Source of the DNA: CAWFGS01 sp963815535
GTDB taxonomy: Bacteria > Pseudomonadota > Alphaproteobacteria > Sphingomonadales > Sphingomonadaceae
NCBI GenBank assembly: GCA_963815535.1
Contig: CAWFGS010000003.1
Location: 310,001-374,000, forward strand
Length of the DNA: 64,000 nt
Direction of reading: 5' to 3'
Shown here: piece by piece, positions 57,244 through 64,000 of the stretch
Layout of the letters: each line of letters begins with the position of its first letter
Position numbering within the stretch: the stretch's first letter is position 1
The notes under the pieces: generated by a model
What the model saw: only the letters and a program-made list of their open reading frames with translations
Told to the model about the DNA's origin: nothing
The model's database searches: none
Program-made: the position numbers and the translations under genes

Positions 57244-57377
57244 TGCATCGATTCCCCGCCCCGGCATGTTTCGGTCATGAGTCCAGTCGTGGGTCCGGTC
57301 ATGGCGCGCCTAGTGGCAGGATGGCTTGCCGCCCGCAAGGCCGCGCAACACCGCCGAACAATATTTAAGACGCCGCG

Positions 57378-57392
57378 TTAACCATTTGTTGA
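57378..57392 (+). promoter_or_regulatory. Candidate CtrA binding site upstream of a Sel1-like gene
   Basis: TTAACCATTTGTTGA: TTAA-N7-TTGA, one base off the consensus TTAA-N7-TTAA and containing the strong half-site TTAACCAT. It lies 66 bases before the start codon, a typical activator position. Confidence 0.6.
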
Positions 57393-57457
57393 CCACGTTT
57401 GCCCAAACCTTGTGTCCAGCGGAGGCAAATCGACTTTCCGCATATGGGGGGAAGACG

Positions 57458-57784
57458 ATGTTAACATCCGTAGAAACCACAATTCCAACATTCGTTCAGT
57501 CGGCAGAAGCCGATCGCATGATCGCAACCTGCCTGGCGGCAGCGGGCGGCGGGGACATCAACGCCTATTTCGATTTGGGCGTTATCTATTCGACCGGCAG
57601 CCACGGCGTCGCGCCCGATCTGATGGAGGCGCACAAATGGTTCAATCTGGCCGCCGCTGCCGGGCATGACGATGCGAGCCATTGCCGTGCCGACGTATCG
57701 GACGAAATGACCGCGCGCGAAATCGCCGAAGCGCAGCGCCGGGCGCGTCAGTGGATCGCCGACACCGATCGCGCCGCCGCCTGA
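57458..57784 (+). CDS. Small Sel1-repeat protein
   Basis: 108 residues from ATG 57458, with GGGGGAAG just upstream. One Sel1-like repeat (DINAYFDLGVIYSTGSHG to LMEAHKWFNLAAAAGHDDAS) flanked by an N-terminal helix and a C-terminal Glu/Arg-rich helix. Sel1 proteins are adaptors; this is a minimal one. A CtrA-like site upstream suggests cell-cycle control. Confidence 0.7.
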   Translation: MLTSVETTIPTFVQSAEADRMIATCLAAAGGGDINAYFDLGVIYSTGSHGVAPDLMEAHKWFNLAAAAGHDDASHCRADVSDEMTAREIAEAQRRARQWIADTDRAAA

Positions 57785-57787
57785 AAC

Positions 57788-58925
57788 CTATCCGCGTTTG
57801 AACGGGGTGCGGTCTTTCAGGACCAGCTGATCCATCGCAGTCCCTTCCGCTTCGCGTGCAAGGAAGTCCGCGACGGCACTGCGAAATCCGGGATCGGACA
57901 GCCAATGGGCGGACCAGGTGCGGACGGGTTCGTAACCGCGTGCCAGTTTGTGCCCGCCCTGCGCGCCCGCTTCCACCCGGCCCAGCCCCAGTTCGATCGC
58001 GGCGTCGATCGCCTGGTAATAGCATACCTCGAAATGCAGGAACCGGACGTCGCGCGTGCAGCCCCAATAGCGGCCGTATAAAGCGGACCCGCCGATGAAA
58101 TTGAGCGCGCCTGCAACCGGCACGTCGTCCTGAAACGCCAGGATCAGCATCAGCCGGTCGCCCATACGCTCGCCCAGCATGTCGAAGGCGGCGCGCGTCA
58201 GATAGGGCGTGCCCCATTTGCGCGCGCCGGTATCCTGATAGAATTGCCAGAACGCATCCCAATGTTCAGGCTTGATATCGTCGCCGCGCAGACGCTTGAT
58301 CGTGACATCCGCCACGGCGGCGGCGCGTTCCTTTCGCAAGCGCCTTGCGCTTTCGCGAGGCCAGTTGCGCCAGAAAGCCGTCGAAATCGGTGTAGCCGCG
58401 ATTGGTCCAGTGAAATTGCAGATCGCTGCGGATCAGCCAGTCGTTCCGTTCGAACAGATCTTTCTGCGACGGCTCCACGAATGTCGCGTGCGCGCTGGAA
58501 AATCCGTTGTCGAGGCACAGCTTTTGCGCCGTTTGCAGCAGGGGCGCGGCGTATCTTTCGTCGCGAAGCAGCAGGCGCGGCCCCGATGCCGGCGTGAAAG
58601 GCGCGCAGATCTGCAGCTTGGGATAGTAATCGCCGCCCGCCCGTTCCCACGCATCGGCCCAGGCATGGTCGAACACGTATTCGCCTTGGCTGTGCCCTTT
58701 CACATAGCTGGGCATCGCAGCCAACAATTTGCCCGCCGCATCCTCGATCACGATGGGTGCGGCCTGCCAGCCTGTCCCCGGACCCACGCTGCCCGATTCT
58801 TCCAGCACGGCCAGAAAATCATGGGTGACGAAGGGGTTGTCGTCGCCCGCCAGCGCATCCCAATCGGTTTTGGGTAAGGCGGCCACGCCGGATGCCAGCC
58901 GCGCCGTCAAGGCAGTTTCGCTCAC
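57788..58925 (-). CDS. DUF482/GNAT-like acyltransferase (one extra base)
   Basis: About 378 residues of the DUF482 (peptidogalycan biosynthesis/recognition, FemAB-like GNAT) family: DNPFVTHDFLAVLEESGSVG, VFDHAWADAWERAGGDYYPK, PKLQICAPFTPASGPRLL, DLQFHWTNRGYTDFDGFLAQ, RKRKAL, CTRDVRFLHFEVCYYQAIDA and AGAQGGHKLARGYEP. The frame changes near 58345 between RKRKA and KER. GTG 58925 overlaps the GDPD stop. Function unknown. Confidence 0.85.
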
Positions 58926-59695
58926 GCCAACCCCTCCCCTTCCGCGATCGGCGCATCGGCGTGGTCGCGTGCGCGCGCGGCCAGCTGGCGCGATCGCACC
59001 GTCCAGGTCAGCACGGGTAAGCCGCGTTTGCGCTGCCGCGCGGCAAAACGGCTGGGCAGATCGCGAATGTCGTAAGCGAGAAATTCGGGCTTGGCATGCC
59101 ATAGATCGCGATGCCGCCGCCATCTGCCGCCTATTGCGCGTGCGCCTTCCTCCGTCACGACCAGCCCGCGCAACGTGCCTTTCGAATGGGTGCGAAACCA
59201 GCGGCAGATGCGCGGATCGAAGCTCATCACGGCATGATCCCCGCGATAACCCTGCAGCGCGCGATGCACGGCGAGGCAGATCGGCGTAATCTTCATGCCG
59301 GGTTTCGATTTGATCTCGATCAGCAGCGGCACCGCGCCCGCCACCTGCGCCAGCATCCGCGACAGGGTCGGCACACCGTCGCCGTTGCCATCGAGCGCGA
59401 TGCCTTCGATTCCAGCGGCGGTGCTGTGTGCGACCGGCCCTTTATGCGCGGTCAGCCGGTCCCATTCCCAATCGTGGAACACGATCGCCTGATCGTCGGC
59501 GCTGCGCTGGATATCGCATTCGATGCCGATCCCCGCCCGGATCGCCAGCGAAAACGCGGCGGGCGAGTTTTCGGGCACGCCCGGCCCATGCAGGCCGCGA
59601 TGGGCATAGGAATGGCGGCCCAGCCACGCCACGCGCGCGGGCGCAGGCGGCGGGCAGCGCCATTTATCGATCAGGTTTAAGAGCAATAATCGCAT
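58922..59695 (-). CDS. Glycerophosphodiester phosphodiesterase
   Basis: 257 residues of the GDPD TIM-barrel family. Catalytic AHRGLHGPGVPENSPAAF with RHSYAHRG, the metal/active-site ECDIQRSADDQAIVFHD, LLIEIKSKPGM and the C-terminal LPVLTWTVRSR. No signal peptide, so cytoplasmic. The start at 59695 lies inside the end of the RidA gene by about 30 bases. Confidence 0.9.
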   Translation of the reverse strand: MRLLLLNLIDKWRCPPPAPARVAWLGRHSYAHRGLHGPGVPENSPAAFSLAIRAGIGIECDIQRSADDQAIVFHDWEWDRLTAHKGPVAHSTAAGIEGIALDGNGDGVPTLSRMLAQVAGAVPLLIEIKSKPGMKITPICLAVHRALQGYRGDHAVMSFDPRICRWFRTHSKGTLRGLVVTEEGARAIGGRWRRHRDLWHAKPEFLAYDIRDLPSRFAARQRKRGLPVLTWTVRSRQLAARARDHADAPIAEGEGLA

Positions 59696-60129
59696 CCACT
59701 TCGACCGCGGCGTTCAGCGGCAGGACCGGAACGCCGACCGCGCTGCGTGCATGGCGGCCGATTTCGCCGAACACGTCGAACATCAGATCGGACGCGCCGT
59801 TCGCGACTTTGGGCTGGTCGGTGAAATCGGGCGTCGAACTGACGAACGCACCCAGCCGCACGATGCGTTCCACCCGGTCGAGCGGGATCAGCGCGGTGCG
59901 AAGCTGCGCCATGATCATCAGACCGCAGGCGCGCGCCGCCGCTTGCGCCGCGTTCCAGCGTCACATCGTCGCCCAGCCGTCCGGTGACGAGCGCGCCGTC
60001 GATAAAGGGCAGCTGGCCCGACAGATACGCCATGTCGTGATGCACGACCAGCGGTTGGTAACTGGCGACGGGGGCCGCCGCTTCGGGCAGTTCGATGCCC
60101 AATTCCGCCAGTCTTGCCTGAATGTTCAT
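59664..60129 (-). CDS. ridA: RidA/YjgF-family protein (one extra base)
   Basis: Enamine/imine deaminase family. MNIQARLAELGIELPEAAAP, YLSGQLPFIDGALVTGRLG, then after dropping one base near 59965 CGLMIMAQLRTALIPLDRVE and ALPLNAAVEVDAI-type PLNAAVEVDAIIALKPDR. The active-site Arg is in LRTALIPL region variants; 154 residues, long-type RidA. Start ATG 60129 overlaps the HAD stop. Confidence 0.87.
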
Positions 60130-60797
60130 GCCGCTTCCTCCAATTCCGCGATCAGCCATGGCAGCGCGCCGGCCCAATCGTCGATCCGCGCATCCGCGTG
60201 GCCTGCATCATGGGCGCAGGCGATGTGTTTGGCGAGCATCGGTTCGCCGCACAGATGCAGGCGTTTGATCTGGGGCACGATATCGGCGGCGGAGCCGTGA
60301 TGTTGCGCCAGATCGTCGATGAAGATGGCTTTCGACGGACGGTATTCTTCCAGAATCGCCTTGATCGCCGGACCTTTCGGCCCCTGATTGGTAAACACCC
60401 GCACGTCCAGCCCATGTTTCGCCAGCTGAGCGGTGCGATCGTCGCGCCTTTTATCCACCAGATTGGTCAGGATCACCAGATCGGCATGATCGCGCAAAGC
60501 GTGCATCGCCTCCATCGCGCCCGGAATTGCCGTCTGCCGGTCCATTTCGGTGTCGAAGAACTTGCCCAGCAACGCCCAGATTTCTTCAGGTTCGACCAGG
60601 CTGCCGTCACCCTGCCGCCGCATGCTTTGCGCGAAATCGCCGCCGCTGAAATCGAAATCGATCCCCTGTTCCTCACCCAGCCAGTCACGGAAATGACCGA
60701 CCATGTAAAGCAGCACTTCGTCGCAATCGGAAATGACCAGCGGGCGGTTGGCGGGCTCGAACAGTTCGGAAGTCGGATCGGAAGTTTCGGAATTCAA
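60126..60797 (-). CDS. HAD-superfamily hydrolase
   Basis: 223 residues from TTG 60797, overlapping the DUF3572 stop. Motif I is SDCDEVLLYM (DxDEV, near residue 24), motif II VILTNLVDKRRDD, motif III/IV KGPAIKAILEEYRPSKAIFI with IDDLAQH. Substrate unknown. Confidence 0.82.
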   Translation of the reverse strand: MNSETSDPTSELFEPANRPLVISDCDEVLLYMVGHFRDWLGEEQGIDFDFSGGDFAQSMRRQGDGSLVEPEEIWALLGKFFDTEMDRQTAIPGAMEAMHALRDHADLVILTNLVDKRRDDRTAQLAKHGLDVRVFTNQGPKGPAIKAILEEYRPSKAIFIDDLAQHHGSAADIVPQIKRLHLCGEPMLAKHIACAHDAGHADARIDDWAGALPWLIAELEEAA

Positions 60798-61087
60798 AGC
60801 GTCAGCTCCTGATGGGCGGAAACGAGGTTTGCAGGCGTGCAACCGATCGCATCGGCGGCGGCGATCAGATCGGGTTCGTGCTGCGTCAGAAATTCCAGCA
60901 CGGCGGCCAGTATGGCGGAAAGCTCGCCACCTTGCGTCAATCGTTCGCGCAGCAGATCGGGCGTCAGTCCGGTCAGCGACAACAGCCGCTGCGCGCGCTG
61001 GTCGTCCGCCAGCACCCAGCCCAGCGCGGCCAGAGCGAGCGATTGCGGATCGGCGGCGGGTTCGGTGCGGGCGCGAATGATTGGCAA
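60794..61087 (-). CDS. DUF3572 family protein
   Basis: 97 residues, all-helical, from TTG 61087 with AGGAA just upstream. AALGWVLADDQRAQRLLSLT and CTPANLVSAHQELTL match the DUF3572 pattern. It is divergent from divK, an arrangement conserved in alphaproteobacteria. Confidence 0.82.
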   Translation of the reverse strand: MPIIRARTEPAADPQSLALAALGWVLADDQRAQRLLSLTGLTPDLLRERLTQGGELSAILAAVLEFLTQHEPDLIAAADAIGCTPANLVSAHQELTL

Positions 61088-61147
61088 ATTCCTGTGGCTG
61101 CGATAGGCGCGCTGACACTAAACGACGCGCGGGCAATCGGGGCTTCA

Positions 61148-61537
61148 ATGACAAACAGAATTCTCGTTGTCGAGGATAACGATCTCAACCGCAAATTGTT
61201 CTGCGCGGTGCTGACGGCGAACGGCCATACCGTGGAACCGGTGGCGGACGGGGCGAAGGTTCTGGCCGCCGCGCGCGCCATTTCGCCCGATCTGGTGGTG
61301 ATGGATATCCAGCTGCCGGGCGTATCGGGGCTGGAACTGATCGCGCAGATCAGGGGCGATGCCGCGCTGGCGAACACGCCGGTGCTGGCAGTCACCGCCT
61401 ATGCCGGGAAGGGGGACGAGGAGCAGATCAGGGCCGGCGGGGCCAACGGCTATCTGTCGAAGCCTGTCTCCATACAGCCGTTCATGGCGGCGGTGAATGC
61501 ATTGCTGCCCGATGGCGGCGACGCGGCCCCCACCTGA
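61148..61537 (+). CDS. divK: DivK-type single-domain response regulator
   Basis: 129 residues with a receiver domain: RILVVEDNDLNRKLFCAVLT (acidic pair), phosphoacceptor in LVVMDIQLPGVSGLELI, Thr in VLAVTAYAGKGDE and Lys in GGANGYLSKPVSIQPF. DivK works in the CtrA cell-cycle circuit. Its stop codon lies in a 14-base tandem repeat. Confidence 0.9.
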   Translation: MTNRILVVEDNDLNRKLFCAVLTANGHTVEPVADGAKVLAAARAISPDLVVMDIQLPGVSGLELIAQIRGDAALANTPVLAVTAYAGKGDEEQIRAGGANGYLSKPVSIQPFMAAVNALLPDGGDAAPT

Positions 61538-61572
61538 TCCTGGTCATCTGATCCCGGTCACCTGATCCCGCC
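61531..61572 (+). repeat. Three tandem 14-bp repeats across the divK stop
   Basis: CACCTGATCCTGGT, CATCTGATCCCGGT and CACCTGATCCCGCC lie head to tail. The first contains the divK stop TGA (61535-61537). Confidence 0.85.
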
Positions 61573-61674
61573 GCTTGACAATTTCGCCGCCACCCCGTCT
61601 GTTCCGCGCGTTCATTCACACCCCAGCTTCATGCCGCAATCTATGCTCGGCGCATCGTTATGACAGGAACCCCC

Positions 61675-61920
61675 ATGATCCGTTCTGATGTGGATGGCAA
61701 AATCCGCGACCTGATCGCCCCGTTCAACAAGAAGGGCATCGCGATCACCGACGACAGCTCCTTTGCGAACGATCTGGAATTCGACAGCCTGACGGTGATG
61801 GATTTCGTCGCCGAGATCGAGGACGAATTCGACATCATCATCAGCATGAACCAGCAGGCGGAAATCGAAAAGTTCGGCCAGTTGATCGACGCCGTAACCA
61901 AAATGCAGGAAGCCCCATGA
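61675..61920 (+). CDS. acp: Dedicated acyl carrier protein for sphingolipid synthesis
   Basis: 81-residue acyl carrier protein; the phosphopantetheine Ser is in LEFDSLTVMDFVAE (near residue 38). ATG 61675 is chosen because AGGA sits 6 bases upstream (61665-61668); an ATG 15 bases earlier is less likely. Overlaps the spt start (ATGA). In sphingomonads and Caulobacter the homologous protein hands the acyl chain to serine palmitoyltransferase. Confidence 0.9.
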   Translation: MIRSDVDGKIRDLIAPFNKKGIAITDDSSFANDLEFDSLTVMDFVAEIEDEFDIIISMNQQAEIEKFGQLIDAVTKMQEAP

Positions 61921-63177
61921 GCCAAAGCGTTCTTACCTCCAACCAGCCCGTAGCGAACGACGACGAGACGGCGCATGGCGATCTGCTGTCGAAATTCGAC
62001 GATCTGATCCAGATGCGCGAAGGGATCCTGGCGACCGGGCAGGCGGATCCGTTCAGCCTGGTGATGGAACAGGTGCTGTCGCCCACCAAAGCCATCTGCA
62101 ACGGGCGCGAAACCATCCTGCTCGGCACGTATAATTACATGGGCATGACCTTCGACCCCGATGTGGTCGCCGCAGGCAAGCAGGCGCTGGCCGATTTCGG
62201 AACCGGAACCACCGGCAGCCGGGTTCTGAACGGCACGTATCAGGGGCACAAGGAATGCGAAGACGCCTTGCGCGATTTTTACGGCATGGACCATGCGATG
62301 GTCTTTTCCACCGGGTATCAGGCCAATCTCGGCATCATTTCCACTCTGGCGGGCAAGGGGGATTACATCGTCCTCGACATCGACAGCCATGCCAGCATCT
62401 GGGACGGTTGCGCCCTGGGCAATGCGGAAGTCGTGCCGTTCAAGCACAATGACATCGGACGCGCTGGAAAAACGCCTGAAACGCATTCCCGACGGCGCGG
62501 GAAAGCTGGTGATTCTGGAAGGCGTCTATTCCATGCTCGGCGATGTCGCGCCGCTGAGCCGACATGGTCGCGGTCGCCAAGAAATACGGCGCGATGGTGC
62601 TGGTGGACGAAGCGCATTCGATGGGCTTCATCGGCGAGAACGGACGCGGCGTGGCGGAAGAAGCGGGCGTGATGGACGATGTGCGATTTCATCATCGGCA
62701 CATTTTCCAAATCCGTCGGCACGGTGGGCGGGTTCTGCGTATCGAACCATCCCAAATTCGACATCATGCGGCTGGTGTGCCGCCCATACGTCTTCACCGC
62801 CAGCTTGCCGCCATCGGTGGTGGCGACCGCCACGGTCAGCATCCGCAAACTGATGGATGGCGCCGATAAGCGCGCGCATCTGTGGGAAAGTTCGCGCACT
62901 TTGCACCAGGGTTTGCGCGATCTGGGGTTCGAACTCGGCACGCCGGACGCACAAAGCGCCATCGTCGCGGTCGTCATGCCCGACCTGGAACGCGGCGCCG
63001 CGATGTGGGAAGCGCTGCTGACGGAAGGGCTCTACGTCAATCTCGCCCGCCCGCCTGCGACGCCGGCCAACATGACGCTGCTGCGCTGTTCGCTATGCGC
63101 CGAACATTCCGAGGAGGAGGTCGACGACCATCCTCGGCATGTTCGAACGCGCAGGCCAGAAGATCGGGATTATCTGA
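61917..63177 (+). CDS. spt: Serine palmitoyltransferase (four frame shifts)
   Basis: PLP enzyme condensing L-serine with an acyl donor to 3-ketosphinganine, the committed step of sphingolipid synthesis; soluble, cytoplasmic. LLGTYNYMGMTFDPDVVAAG, GTGTTGSRVLNGTYQGHKEC, PLP-side DEAHSMGFIGENGRGVAEEA and the Schiff-base lysine GTFSKSVGTVGGFCVSNHPK. Frames switch near 62457, 62560, 62694 and 63125; removing one base at each gives an uninterrupted 418-residue protein ending GQKIGII. Confidence 0.9.
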
Positions 63178-63218
63178 CCGGATAGGTTGGGCGGCAGTGG
63201 GTTCTGGATGACGGCATC

Positions 63219-64000
63219 ATGAGGACGATCGCCGCTTTCTTCCTGCGAAACGCCGCGCTCTATGTGATGCTGTTCGCGGCAATCGCATTCTACGTATTCG
63301 CATGGCCCGCGATACGCGGCGAATTGTCGTCCGCTACAGTCTGCGCGCAGACACGATGAGCATGGCGCAGGTTGGCGCAGCGCTCGAACAGTATCGCGAC
63401 GATCTGCAATCGGGGTTGGCCCGGCGCGAAGCAGAACGATCCGCGCCAGCACCGTCGACACGATCGATGTCCGGCTGGCAGCGGCGCGCAGGGAAGTCGC
63501 GGCAAAACAGCAGGCGCGCAGAAGCATCCGGCGGCTGGCTCAATTCGGTGCGCCCATCGAAAATTCTCGCCAGCAAACGGCTCGATCTGCAGATCGCGGC
63601 TCTAGATACGGAGATCGACGCTCTGACTGCTGCTCGCGACGCCCGCGTTCGGGGCGATATGCTGGCAAGAGCCGAAGCGAACCTTGGCCGATATCAGCGC
63701 ACATTCCAACGGCGAAAGTGGTCGCTGCGAACCGGCGGTGTTCCGCAGTAGAACAGCAACTGGCGGCGTTCGACCGCCGCAACCGATCGATCAGGCGGGG
63801 CGCAATCTGTTCCTGCGCGAACGGGCGCGGCTGGAGGAGGCGGCACGCGAACGCTGCGAACGGCGCGGAGCGCGCGCCGCAGCGAACGGCGCGTGGCTGG
63901 TCCAGATCGCGCGGTCGCACAAGCGCGTAAGGCGGTGCCGCACTGCCGAGGCCAGTAACTGGACGATCGGCACTCTTGATCGGAGTCGACAGGAACCTGC
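63219..64000 (+). CDS. Membrane-anchored coiled-coil protein, frame-broken and cut by the window end
   Basis: ATG 63219 begins a membrane segment (RNAALYVMLFAAIAFYVFAW), followed through several frame changes by Ala/Arg/Glu-rich helical sequence (AQVGAALEQYRDDLQSGLAR, RLDLQIAALDTEIDALTAAR, QQLAAFDRR). It looks like an inner-membrane protein with a long coiled coil downstream of the sphingolipid genes. The number of shifts and the missing end prevent a family call. Confidence 0.45.

Overview
The window looks like a chromosome segment of a high-GC alphaproteobacterium of the order Sphingomonadales, probably near the Erythrobacteraceae. The evidence is a soluble serine palmitoyltransferase paired with a dedicated acyl carrier protein (sphingolipid synthesis), an RcGTA-like gene transfer agent cluster of the sphingomonad type, a DUF3572-divK pair, a TonB/ExbB/ExbD/ExbD operon, a ligase-associated DEXH helicase and a two-domain cold-shock protein. 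This is inference from gene content; I see no rRNA, no tRNA and no CRISPR array.

Layout. 1-2.3 kb: 3' part of the helicase gene. 2.4-5.2 kb (minus): tonB-exbB-exbD-exbD with a terminator. 5.5-13.6 kb: exported proteins, thioesterase, homoserine dehydrogenase, class II fructose bisphosphatase, prs and a histidinol-phosphatase-like gene. 13.7-19.5 kb: translation block rpmI-rplT-pheS-pheT-prfC. 19.5-26.5 kb: hydrolase, flavin-nucleotide protein, a sigma54-controlled PII-AmtB nitrogen unit, then GMC oxidoreductase, fatty acid hydroxylase and DUF442 genes. 26.8-34.3 kb: cold-shock protein, argD-argF-hslO, DUF3617-like protein, queC, an MFS transporter, sodC. 34.4-35.5 kb: ompA.

35.7-50.5 kb (minus): one continuous phage-like transcription unit. 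It runs in the order terminase small and large subunits, portal, DUF6127, protease, HK97 capsid, connector, small proteins, major tail protein, GTA-gp10, tail chaperone, tape measure-like protein, a large gp12, gp13, NlpC/P60 gp14, gp15 baseplate protein and a DUF2793 protein. There is no integrase, replication or lysis gene, as expected of a GTA rather than a prophage. The capsid-tail half has a few gaps, and most of them hold G+C-rich hairpins.

50.8-64 kb: VTT membrane protein, OsmC, kynureninase and kynurenine formamidase, DUF4112, a solitary solute-binding lipoprotein, PilZ and DksA proteins, a Sel1-like protein, then DUF482-GDPD-RidA-HAD-DUF3572 (minus), divK, acp-spt, and a broken membrane/coiled-coil gene at the edge.

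The strongest anomaly is the reading-frame quality. About 25 genes, including essential ones such as pheT, are interrupted by single-base shifts, yet the protein stays conserved straight through. Most shifts are net insertions, and the surplus base can usually be placed directly 5' of a GA dinucleotide (or 3' of TC). I read this as a systematic sequencing or consensus artefact, not as pseudogenes or programmed frameshifting. Boundaries of affected genes below are reconstructed across those shifts.
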